Part shown: positions 20,044-28,611 of the stretch, piece by piece
Numbering within the stretch: position 1 is the stretch's first letter
How the letters are laid out: each line of letters begins with the position of its first letter
From: Ginsengibacter hankyongi
GTDB taxonomy: Bacteria > Bacteroidota > Bacteroidia > Chitinophagales > Chitinophagaceae
Direction: 5' to 3'
DNA: 64,000 nucleotides
NCBI RefSeq assembly: GCF_008710285.1
Contig: NZ_VYQF01000011.1
Coordinates: 1 to 64,000 of the forward strand
Notes under the pieces: generated by a model
What the model was told of the DNA's origin: nothing
Database searches by the model: none
Seen by the model: only the letters and a program-made list of their open reading frames with translations
Program-made: the position numbers and the translations under genes

Positions 20044-21666
20044 ATGAAAACCAGGCACCGCTGCATTTTTACTATCATTGTAATCTTCGCTTGCGTTGGG
20101 ATATGTGTGGCTTTTAAAGAAAAAAATAAAAGTGTTAAAAGGGCCCCCGACAAGCGGCCTAACATTCTTTTTGTGATCTCGGATGATCAGTCATATCCTT
20201 ATGCGTCAATATATGGGACAACCGGGGTAAAAACGCCGGCTTTTGATGAGGTAGCCAGGTCAGGAGTGCTATTTAACAATGCGTTTGTTGCGGCGCCTCA
20301 GTGTAGTCCTTCGAGGGCTGCGATCTTAACGGGGAGGAATATCTGGCAACTGGAAGAAGCGGGTACACACAGCAGCTATTTCCCCAAAAAATTCCAGGTG
20401 TTTACGAATGTATTGGAAAACTCGGGCTATTGGATCGGCTATACCGGCAAACCCTGGGCGCCGGGTAACTGGAAAAATGCAGGCTGGACACGTAATCCTG
20501 TTGGTCCTGAATTCGACGATAAAACATTACAACCTCCTACGAAGGACATTGCCAATTTAGATTACTTTGAAAACTTTGTTGATTTCTACAATCAGAAAAA
20601 AGATCATGAACCTTTCTTTTTTTGGTATGGAGGGTACGAACCGCATAGAACTTATGCGGAAGGTTCCGGCAAAAATGCTGGTAAAAATATCATGAAAAGT
20701 TTCGTTCCGAAATTTCTTCCATCAGACACCGTCGTGAAAAGCGATATAGCAGATTATGACCTTGAGATTGAATGGTTTGATCAACAGCTAGGTAAAATGA
20801 TCAATTTCCTGCGCCAGAAAGGGGAACTTGAAAATACCATAATCGTGGTCACATCAGATAACGGAATGCCTTTTCCGTCGGCAAAAGCCAACCTCATGGA
20901 ATATGGGACACACGTGCCATTAGCAATAAGCTGGCCCGCAAAAGTAAAAGCCGGAAGAATTTGTAACGACCTGATAAGCCTTATTGATCTGGCGCCGACT
21001 TTTTTACAAGTAGCTGGAACTGACACTATGCACGGTATCACCGGCAAAAGCCTGACCAGCCTTCTTTTAAATAATAATAATAACAGACCGCACCGGACCT
21101 ATGTATTAACCGGACGAGAAAGACATACTCATGCGAGGCCGGATGACCTTGGTTATCCATCGCGAGCCATAAGGACAAAAGACTTTTTATATATTATGAA
21201 TATTAAGCCTGATCTATGGCCCGCAGGTAACCCGCCACCTGATAATGCGATGAGTGCAGATGGTACGATAAAAAGCAAGGAAAATAAATCTATTGGCATT
21301 GGTTACAAGGATATTGACGATCCAAGCCCTACGAAGAAATTTATGATAAAATATAAAGATGAGTTTCCCGCGCTGTTTGAGGAAGGGTTTGAGAAACGCC
21401 CTGCCGATCAGCTATTTGATATAAAAAGGGATCCCTGGTGCACTAAGAACCTTGCTGATAAGCCGGAATATGTTGTCATAAAAAATGCCTTAAAAGATCA
21501 ATTAAAAAAGTTATTGACACAGCAGGGTGACCCCCGCATGCTTGGATATGGTGATATTTTTGACAGTTATCCTCGTTTTGGTTTAATGCGTAACTGGCCG
21601 GGATTTAAGGAGAAAGGGGAATATAACCCGGCATATGAGCCTAAAGGGATGCAAGAAATAAAATAA
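20044..21666 (+). CDS. secreted sulfatase, heparan N-sulfatase-like (S1 family)
   Basis: About 540 residues. A TTG at 19957 opens the frame, but Met at 20044 starts a normal membrane/signal segment (CIFTIIVIFACVGICVAF). RPNILFVISDDQS gives the metal-binding Asp pair, and CSPSR (Cys87) is the formylglycine motif followed by AAILTGR. VTSDNGMPFP gives the second metal-binding Asp-Asn. The phrases YTGKPWAPGNWKNAGWTRNP, HARPDDLGYPSRAIRTKDFLYI and FKPDxWP-like wording recall heparan N-sulfatase-type S1 members, but substrate transfer on this basis is weak. It lies downstream of SusCD on the same strand. A maturase (FGE or anaerobic SME) is needed for the formylglycine and is not in the window. Confidence 0.85.
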   Translation: MKTRHRCIFTIIVIFACVGICVAFKEKNKSVKRAPDKRPNILFVISDDQSYPYASIYGTTGVKTPAFDEVARSGVLFNNAFVAAPQCSPSRAAILTGRNIWQLEEAGTHSSYFPKKFQVFTNVLENSGYWIGYTGKPWAPGNWKNAGWTRNPVGPEFDDKTLQPPTKDIANLDYFENFVDFYNQKKDHEPFFFWYGGYEPHRTYAEGSGKNAGKNIMKSFVPKFLPSDTVVKSDIADYDLEIEWFDQQLGKMINFLRQKGELENTIIVVTSDNGMPFPSAKANLMEYGTHVPLAISWPAKVKAGRICNDLISLIDLAPTFLQVAGTDTMHGITGKSLTSLLLNNNNNRPHRTYVLTGRERHTHARPDDLGYPSRAIRTKDFLYIMNIKPDLWPAGNPPPDNAMSADGTIKSKENKSIGIGYKDIDDPSPTKKFMIKYKDEFPALFEEGFEKRPADQLFDIKRDPWCTKNLADKPEYVVIKNALKDQLKKLLTQQGDPRMLGYGDIFDSYPRFGLMRNWPGFKEKGEYNPAYEPKGMQEIK

Positions 21667-21839
21667 AAAAGTTTTAATTTTTTTTATTATTAACAATTTT
21701 GTTTGATCATCCGGCAATATTCATGCTCCCGGATTGCCTTCACAATTTGTGTTTCTGTACAACCCTTTTTTTTTCATCATTATCCATTTAAAGTGAAAAA
21801 TTTATGCAACTTTTAAACGGACGGTTAAATTTCATATTG

Positions 21840-24533
21840 TCAGCTGCGGACTTTTGAAACCTCAAAGCTTTGCAAAGAACTGGCATCCATTTGCACCCAG
21901 ATAATTAACGTGCAAGTACCATCAGAATCAATAAAGGTTCCCTGCCTGAAATTTGCTCCTGGCTTTATTAAATTTCCATTTATCTTCAAACCTGCTTCTA
22001 CCGTTCTGCTGTTCCAGTTTTTTATCTCAAAGCACAGGTTATGCATAGGACACTTATTGCTGCCAGCAATTTGAAATTTCAGTGGAATATTATTAATGAT
22101 AAAACTATACGCCCGGTGGGCCGGGTTATATCCAAAGCTTTTACCTCCCGAGATATTTACAGCAGAAGGCGCATTCAGCCACGACTTTGCAAGGTTTGTA
22201 AGTGAGACAGCGCGCTTATCGGTCATTCCTTCCATCAAAATATCTTCCTGGTAAGCCGCTTTTCCATCTTTTTCTTTATATAGGTTCCAGTACAAATGAG
22301 AAATCGAACTATGGGAGGCTCTGTCAGGGAAACTTGCGTTTCTACCTGAGGAGTTAATTTGGGCCGTCGGCCAGTGGTTCCAACTCGGGAAAACAGAATA
22401 CCATGTTCTTTCTCCTTTATAAATGTCTCCATCTGTAAAATTCTGGATACTATAGGGATCATATTTTCCAGTATAATTTATTTTTTGAATCAAAGTGCCT
22501 TTAAAGTTGGGCTTCGGCGGATTAGGATTCCAGTCATAATCTACAGACTTGCCAGAAGTGTCAACTAAAGTCATCACCGGAGTTTTTTTAAGCACACTTT
22601 CAGGATGTTGACCTTCACTTAAAACGGCAATTTGTTCGTCCCATTCGTGCCATTCTTCTGGCTTGGAAGAATACCATTTCATAACTTTACAAGCGACACC
22701 ATCCGGATAAATATAATAATCCCAATCAGATATGTCCCCCCAACCTGTTGTTGAATCATAATTGGCCCAGTGATGACTGGGATCGGCCTGCCGATATCTC
22801 CAGTTAACAACAACTCTTGCAGGAGTGTTCTCTATAATCCTGACTTGAGAATCCCAGCATCCTTTGTCAGACATAGGTTCACAGTCTCCCGGCGCATCTT
22901 TTGTAAATCCTGTTTCATCGAATTGGTTTGTAAACCATTGACCGGATTCATTTACGATCATGGGAATATAACTAACTCCTCTCCAGAAAACATACTTTAT
23001 TGGCAATTTATCAAACCCCACAACAACGTCAGCAAATTTACCAAAACGAAACATATTCTCCCATGTTTCATAATAAGGCAGATGCGTATAAACTCCTTTA
23101 AATTCTCCGTTTGTAGAGGGAGCCGGAAATTTACGTTTTTGCAGGTCCGGAGAGTTGGCAATTGCTTTTCCTGGAAAAAAATTCCTGTAAGTTTCGGCAA
23201 TCTGGTTATTATTTAATGCTACATCATATATCTGCACTTCATCAATTAGTCCATCTATTCCAAAATTACTTGGATAAGTATCATGGGTTCCTTCAGTGGG
23301 CGTTCTCATTATACCTGCTTTCCCGATGCGAATGTCGGTATTGACAGTCCGGACACCGCTTTTGCCAACTGATTTACTCGCAATTTCTTTTCCATCTAGA
23401 AACAGCCGCATTACCCCTTGGGTTTTATCATAGCTCGCTGCAAGGTTGTACCACCTGAAGAGTGCAAGATGATTTGCATCATTATACGGCGGCTTATTTG
23501 GCACACTCAATTTTTCCCACGTCGTATCAATTTTTATCATAACCCCGGGGTAACCATGGCTATCTACACCCAGAAAATATCCATCATTATCACCTTGTTG
23601 TACTAAAGGCGCCCAGTTCCAGGGATATGCGCCAAGAGCAATCCATCCTTCAAGGGTTAAACTTTCTCCTGAAGCAACAGCTCTACCAACAGGCGGAATT
23701 GATACTACCGTATTATAACCATCAAAATCGAGAGATGTGCCCGAAATGCCCTTTTTCCAAAGTGTTTTATTGCCTGGCACCACGTCTTTTATTTTATGAA
23801 TTTTTTCACTAACATTATCTCCGAGGCCCTCGTCAAAACTGAACCATATCTTTGGCCGAACTACAACCGGACCTGTTGCCCGGTTGCCCTTAACCCTGAT
23901 CTCTTTCAATGAATGTCTGGGCTCGCTAATACTAATTTGCCTTATGCCATTTGCTCTTAATTGAAGCTTTTGAGTGGTTTTAAATGCGGGGTCGTTCCAT
24001 TCGTCAATTTTTACTGTTCCGGTTTTTACTTCACGTTTTACCATGCCATCTGGAGCAATTGTAAAAGTTTCCTCCACAAAGTTATCTGGGTTAACTCCCT
24101 TATGAGGATTGCCTTCGGCAAATTGTGATAAATACCGCCATTGAATGATGATTTGTTTGGGACTGTTTTGAATAATTTCTGCGTGAGAATATACATTTGC
24201 TCTATCGGGCATTTCACTTGTGCCATTCCCGGTACGCGATATAATTTCCGAAAAATTCCACTGCCCCTGATCTGTTTTCCAGTAGGGTAAATAGCTATTC
24301 CCCCTCCAGAAAACAATTTGGCCTCCTGCGCCAGAAAGTTTTACGATAATATCGGCACGGCTACCGGTCCGGGAGTATGCTTCCCAATTCTGTCCCGTAT
24401 TTATTTTCGTATAATAGGCGCCAAAATCAACTTGACCAGTTGCACCGGTGACAATTAATACAGCTGCAAGAATTGTAAAAAATGTTTTTAGACCGATTTC
24501 TGGTAAAATAAATGTTCCTTTCGTGATGTGCAT
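21840..24533 (-). CDS. secreted LamG protein with a duplicated flanking module
   Basis: 897 residues with a signal or anchor near residues 17-34. A central LamG/concanavalin domain spans about 225-450 (SLTLEGWIALGAYPWNWAPLVQQGD, MRLFLDGKEIASKSV, GLIDEVQIYDVALNNNQI). It is flanked by two copies of a module of about 200 residues: ADIIVKLSGAGGQIVFWRGNSYLPYW...QWNF / ADVVVGFDKLPIKYVFWRGVSYIPMI...QWFT, then IIQNSPKQIIIQWRY / IIENTPARVVVNWRY, then IAPDGMVKREVKT / IYPDGVACKVMKW. I cannot name the family. A glycan-binding or lyase-like beta scaffold is plausible. It is the only minus-strand gene between plus-strand blocks and is convergent with the sulfatase before it. Confidence 0.75.
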   Translation of the reverse strand: MHITKGTFILPEIGLKTFFTILAAVLIVTGATGQVDFGAYYTKINTGQNWEAYSRTGSRADIIVKLSGAGGQIVFWRGNSYLPYWKTDQGQWNFSEIISRTGNGTSEMPDRANVYSHAEIIQNSPKQIIIQWRYLSQFAEGNPHKGVNPDNFVEETFTIAPDGMVKREVKTGTVKIDEWNDPAFKTTQKLQLRANGIRQISISEPRHSLKEIRVKGNRATGPVVVRPKIWFSFDEGLGDNVSEKIHKIKDVVPGNKTLWKKGISGTSLDFDGYNTVVSIPPVGRAVASGESLTLEGWIALGAYPWNWAPLVQQGDNDGYFLGVDSHGYPGVMIKIDTTWEKLSVPNKPPYNDANHLALFRWYNLAASYDKTQGVMRLFLDGKEIASKSVGKSGVRTVNTDIRIGKAGIMRTPTEGTHDTYPSNFGIDGLIDEVQIYDVALNNNQIAETYRNFFPGKAIANSPDLQKRKFPAPSTNGEFKGVYTHLPYYETWENMFRFGKFADVVVGFDKLPIKYVFWRGVSYIPMIVNESGQWFTNQFDETGFTKDAPGDCEPMSDKGCWDSQVRIIENTPARVVVNWRYRQADPSHHWANYDSTTGWGDISDWDYYIYPDGVACKVMKWYSSKPEEWHEWDEQIAVLSEGQHPESVLKKTPVMTLVDTSGKSVDYDWNPNPPKPNFKGTLIQKINYTGKYDPYSIQNFTDGDIYKGERTWYSVFPSWNHWPTAQINSSGRNASFPDRASHSSISHLYWNLYKEKDGKAAYQEDILMEGMTDKRAVSLTNLAKSWLNAPSAVNISGGKSFGYNPAHRAYSFIINNIPLKFQIAGSNKCPMHNLCFEIKNWNSRTVEAGLKINGNLIKPGANFRQGTFIDSDGTCTLIIWVQMDASSLQSFEVSKVRS

Positions 24534-25159
24534 GATGAGTATAAATTGTATGATTAAGTTGCGTTAGTTGGCTTAACTGCAAGTAACCGCCGTTAATCCA
24601 AGGGAATCTATACCTTCAACATTCAGGACTTTGTCCGGACGACAATTCTGATCGTGAGACCAAACGTTATTTTTTGATCTCTTGAGGCAAAGGATAACAG
24701 GCGCCTCTCATATCGTAATAAGTCCCGGAATCGCCTTTTCATCTGCCACTTATGATTGATTCTCTTTTTTATTCTTATTGATAGTACCAGTCAAAACGGA
24801 TAACTCCAGGCTGGTTTCAAATATCGGCCATTAATGAAAGAGATAATTATTAATAAATATCACCAATGACAAAACTCACTAACACTTATTACATCGTCTC
24901 GGGGGCTGTAGTAGCATCATAATTCGTGTAAACGGAACCTTCCCTTTCACTGTTATTTCAAAAGTAATACTTTCGATTTTACAATGATTCCTCCCATTTA
25001 AAATTGGTTAATATCAGCTAAATACTTGGCAATTTATGGATATTAAATAATAGTGATTAACAATAGCTTTATCATTACCTAGATATTGCTTTTAAGTGCC
25101 GCTATTTCACGAAAATAAAATTAAGAACTAATCATGATATCCAAAAAATCACTAGTGAA
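24534..25159. other. 626-bp gap with possible minus-strand coding relics
   Basis: No intact gene. On the minus strand, 24667-24735 reads GDSGTYYDMRGACYPLPQEIKK in two parts followed by a stop, and about 50 bp upstream another frame reads NQPGVIRFDWYYQ and a stop. Both look like protein C-termini and could be pieces of one frameshifted gene. I could not identify the parent. A TTTC-N19-TACTTTCG arrangement at 24945-24975 on the plus strand is a weak promoter candidate. Confidence 0.35.
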
Positions 25160-25405
25160 ATGAAAAGACAATTTATCTGCGTTGGTAAAAATCAACCTAT
25201 TTCGTTACGGAATCTGAAAATGAATTTAATTACAACCTTTTTTTTGTTAGCAGTTCTGCAGCCTTCTGCAACAAAAAAGCCCAACGTAATTTATATACTT
25301 ACCGACCAGTGGCGTTCTACCGCTTACTATCTGACAAATTTGGTTTTCATGAAATGTTTCAACATACCATTTTCACTTTTAAAAGTGAGTTTTGAAAAGG
25401 CGTAA
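25160..25405 (+). pseudogene. truncated sulfatase (N-terminus only)
   Basis: The frame of 81 codons contains a signal segment from Met at 25220 (MNLITTFFLLAVLQPSA), then KKPNVIYILTDQWRSTA, which is the opening metal-binding block of S1 sulfatases. The sequence then departs from the family and stops after 24 unrelated residues. The formylglycine motif and everything beyond are missing. The end overlaps the TTG start of the next gene by 14 bp, so a deletion probably joined the sulfatase start to DNA just before the GH-D-like gene. Confidence 0.75.
25373..25388. promoter_or_regulatory. 16-bp perfect palindrome before a TTG start
   Basis: TCACTTTT followed by its exact reverse complement AAAAGTGA, ending 3 bp before the TTG start of the GH-D-like gene. 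It may be an operator, or a hairpin covering the ribosome site. Low GC makes chance a real possibility. Confidence 0.3.
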
Positions 25406-28400
25406 ATTTTTACAATCAACCGGGCTGCTGACTACTATGGGATATCTGTCTCAAGCTACTCTTTTGCGTGGCCGCTTTTTCATGGGACAAAATATTATAA
25501 ATGCTGACTTTCATAAAGCTATTATTAGCAAATCCGGGAACCATGTAATCCTGGAAAATCAATATACTTCATTTGCTTTTGATACCGGCACCGGGACCTA
25601 TGTTATAACGGATAAACTATCCGGAATTAACTCCATATCAGACGCTGCATTCAAAATAAATGAATGGCGTTCTGACGATAAAGATTTTGAAAGGAATTAT
25701 AAAAAAAGAAAAGTCAGTGATGATTCGGGTGATGCGTTGGCGCTGGATATAACACTCGAAAAACCGAATGGCCCGCGTTTACTTTTTACAGTTATTCTTT
25801 ACCATAATTACGGATTCCTGAATATTACCGGCGGTATTAAAAATACACTTAACCATTCGATACAGGTACAAGAGATATATGCTGTATCCAATGCAAAGAT
25901 TTTTCAAGATACAGATGTTGCTGAAAATTTTGCAATGATTGATGGGTTTAGCGGGGGGGAACCACTTGAATATGGAACCAGGATGTATTCGCCGCTCACA
26001 AGAAGTAATGCTTTAAAATCGCGAAATAATATACTGCTGACTTTTACAAATGATAACCAGCGAAAAGTTGCCGTCCTTGGAGGGCTTACCTATCATGATT
26101 TTGACAAGTTTGCTTTCATCGAACAGGCAAGAAGAACGGAACTGGAGAAGGGGGCCGATGGTAAAAACAGTTTGTTATGTTATCTAAATCTACCCTTTGA
26201 TACATCAGACCAAAAAGATGATAAAGAACTCCTGCGGGTTGAAAGCAAAATGCTATTACAAAGATGGAATTATCATGAATTTCGTTGTGAGGAAACAGCT
26301 ACTTCAGCTAAATCACCCGGAGATATAATAATAACTACTGAACACATTGATCCTGACAAAAGATATTTACTCGGATTCTCCTGGTGGAACGGATACCAGC
26401 ACGGAGATCATGAAGATAATCACCAATCCGTTTATATTGAATATACCAAGGATGATCATTATAAGAGAATTTCTTTAATCAGTAATCATACCGTACCTCG
26501 TTTTGATGGTGTGAAAAAGAAAGATGTTGAGCAGGTGGAATTTTCCTTGCCTGCGGACGCGATCGCTTCAAAAACTTTTAAAATAATATTCACAAAAGGT
26601 GACGGCCAGGAGAAGGACAGGAACGTTTACCTCAGCGAAATTTGGTTAAGAGATGGTTCCTTTCAGCCGTTATTACCAAATTCATTAACGGAAGTAAAAG
26701 AATGTGTGAAACCCCGCATTAGTTATACCGCAAATCTTTTTGCCAAAGACCCTGTTGGAAAGAAAGTGGATCCGGGAATTGTGTACAAACCTCTTGATAG
26801 TTTTTACATCGACGTGGGGAGTAATGATCCATTTATTGCCCTGGAAGAATATGGCAAAAGAGTATGTTCGGCACAGGCGGTGAATCTTAGCATCTATGAT
26901 TTTCCAACCGTTTGCCTTTGGTATGCTGAGAGTGCAGGATATGGCAACAGTGGCGCAGAAAATTCAACGGTTGGGGCCGTGAATGAAATGCAAATTATTA
27001 AGGACTCCGGGTTCTTAAATTATTCCCGTGTGGCAGTGCGTTTGGTTCCGGATTCCTATATGCCCGATAACCAGCAGGGATGGTGGGATGATGAACACTG
27101 GCAACGTGAAATAAAAGAACATGTCGGAGGTAAACACGGCAGATATATTTCACCTTTTGAGACATCAGAAAAGTGGGGGAAAGCGGTAACCGAACTGGGT
27201 GGTATTCCGCTTACTTATTTTCAGACGGGTTACAGGTCAGAAGACTATGCAAAGGCCTATCCCGGACACATGTTATTTAATAAAACGTATGCCTGGAAAA
27301 ATGGTGCTGAAGACCCGAACGGGGAAATATTTACTTCATGGAAGAAAACATGGGAGCGCAATGGACAAGTGGTTTGGGGGTATGATTATACCGACCCTGG
27401 ATTCCTTCAACATTTAACCGAAGTATATCATAATCTCAGGAAAGGAGGCGTCAAGGGTTTAATGTTTGATTATCCTTCTTCGGGTTGGGCCAAAGACGGT
27501 GGAATGGAGGACAAGCATGCTACGACTGCTGCTGCCTACAGAAATATTTTTAAGTACGCCAGTGACGGCTTAGGGCCCGGGGCTTATGTTCATGAACGTA
27601 ATATGGAGCGGGGAAGTGATAGTACCATTGGCCTGGTTGCATCGATGCGAACAGAAAATGATACGGACATTATGGACAGCGCAACTGTCACCCGTTGTGG
27701 ATTGCGGTGGTATAAGAACCGGGTCTTGATAAACCAGGATACTGATTCGAAAAATATTGTGCGGCTAAAGGATAACAGGGATGTGGTGCGGTCTGTGCTA
27801 ACTATGTGTTATGTGGTTTCAGGAAGATTATTATTGGCAAATAGTTTTCGCCAGTTTTCTAAAGATATGTTTTGGGACCTGACAAGAACCTTTCCTTATC
27901 ATACCCAAAATAAAAGTGCAAGACCTGTAGACGCATTTGTTTCACCCATACCAATGGTATATGATTTTGAGGTAAATGATAAATGGCACCAGGTAACATT
28001 TTTTAATCCCGACCAGGAAAAAGAAAAAAAGATTGGAATTTATATTTCAGGAGATCGTTTTAACGGATCTCTGGCGCTTAATAAACATAAATCTTATTAC
28101 GTGTATGATTTCTGGAATGACAACTTCACAGGCAAATTAAAAGGATCTGCAAAGCTTGAACAGGTATTGCGTCCCGGCGAAGCACGCATGATGTCGGTAA
28201 GAGAAGTGCTTGAGGTGCCGCAGGTGTTATCCACAAATCGTCATATTATGCAGGGATACCTTGACATGATAAAAACGAAGTGGAATCCCGTTACAAAAAC
28301 ATTAAACGGTATCAGCAAGATTGTTAGCAACGATCCTTATGTTATAAGCATTGCTTCCAACGGTTACAAAAGTCTTTATTGTTTCTGCAATGATGATGGG

Positions 28401-28505
28401 ACAAGATTAACCTTGTTCAATGAAAGCAATGGTCTTGTAAAGCTCAAAATCGAATGTCCGGGAAACAAAGAAATTGAATGGGCCGCAGTTTTTGATAGAA
28501 GGTAA
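25392..28505 (+). CDS. Tat-exported clan GH-D-like (GH36-type) glycosidase, family uncertain
   Basis: 1037 residues from a TTG start that gives a clean twin-arginine signal (MKRRKFLQSTGLLTTMGYL). An N-terminal beta-supersandwich (residues about 45-470) precedes a TIM barrel with VRLVPDSYMPDNQQGWWDDEHW and GIPLTYFQTGY. In GVKGLMFDYPSSGW, Asp693 is a candidate nucleophile; in SMRTENDTD, Asp757 or Asp759 is a candidate acid/base. A beta-rich C-terminal domain follows. The layout resembles alpha-galactosidase-type clan GH-D enzymes, but similarity to named families is loose. It starts a long plus-strand run of glycan genes. The start depends on TTG because no ATG precedes the Tat motif in frame. 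It could be a member of an uncharacterised glycoside hydrolase family. Confidence 0.6.
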   Translation: MKRRKFLQSTGLLTTMGYLSQATLLRGRFFMGQNIINADFHKAIISKSGNHVILENQYTSFAFDTGTGTYVITDKLSGINSISDAAFKINEWRSDDKDFERNYKKRKVSDDSGDALALDITLEKPNGPRLLFTVILYHNYGFLNITGGIKNTLNHSIQVQEIYAVSNAKIFQDTDVAENFAMIDGFSGGEPLEYGTRMYSPLTRSNALKSRNNILLTFTNDNQRKVAVLGGLTYHDFDKFAFIEQARRTELEKGADGKNSLLCYLNLPFDTSDQKDDKELLRVESKMLLQRWNYHEFRCEETATSAKSPGDIIITTEHIDPDKRYLLGFSWWNGYQHGDHEDNHQSVYIEYTKDDHYKRISLISNHTVPRFDGVKKKDVEQVEFSLPADAIASKTFKIIFTKGDGQEKDRNVYLSEIWLRDGSFQPLLPNSLTEVKECVKPRISYTANLFAKDPVGKKVDPGIVYKPLDSFYIDVGSNDPFIALEEYGKRVCSAQAVNLSIYDFPTVCLWYAESAGYGNSGAENSTVGAVNEMQIIKDSGFLNYSRVAVRLVPDSYMPDNQQGWWDDEHWQREIKEHVGGKHGRYISPFETSEKWGKAVTELGGIPLTYFQTGYRSEDYAKAYPGHMLFNKTYAWKNGAEDPNGEIFTSWKKTWERNGQVVWGYDYTDPGFLQHLTEVYHNLRKGGVKGLMFDYPSSGWAKDGGMEDKHATTAAAYRNIFKYASDGLGPGAYVHERNMERGSDSTIGLVASMRTENDTDIMDSATVTRCGLRWYKNRVLINQDTDSKNIVRLKDNRDVVRSVLTMCYVVSGRLLLANSFRQFSKDMFWDLTRTFPYHTQNKSARPVDAFVSPIPMVYDFEVNDKWHQVTFFNPDQEKEKKIGIYISGDRFNGSLALNKHKSYYVYDFWNDNFTGKLKGSAKLEQVLRPGEARMMSVREVLEVPQVLSTNRHIMQGYLDMIKTKWNPVTKTLNGISKIVSNDPYVISIASNGYKSLYCFCNDDGTRLTLFNESNGLVKLKIECPGNKEIEWAAVFDRR

Positions 28506-28611
28506 AAAATTATGGCTTGGTTGTTTTATTAAAATGCCTAAACCAATTTTAATAAATTCTTGATTTAAGCGAATGAAATAAAGCAGAATTGAAATATTAA
28601 AAGATGTAAAC

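Noticed and set aside
21709-21734. Inverted ATCCGG/CCGGAT between convergent genes as a terminator
   Set aside because: 14-nt loop and no T run directly after either arm; plausible but unsupported.
24959-24966. Minus-strand TACTTTTG as a promoter for the LamG gene
   Set aside because: The -33 candidate is spaced only 15 nt away and the leader would be over 400 nt.
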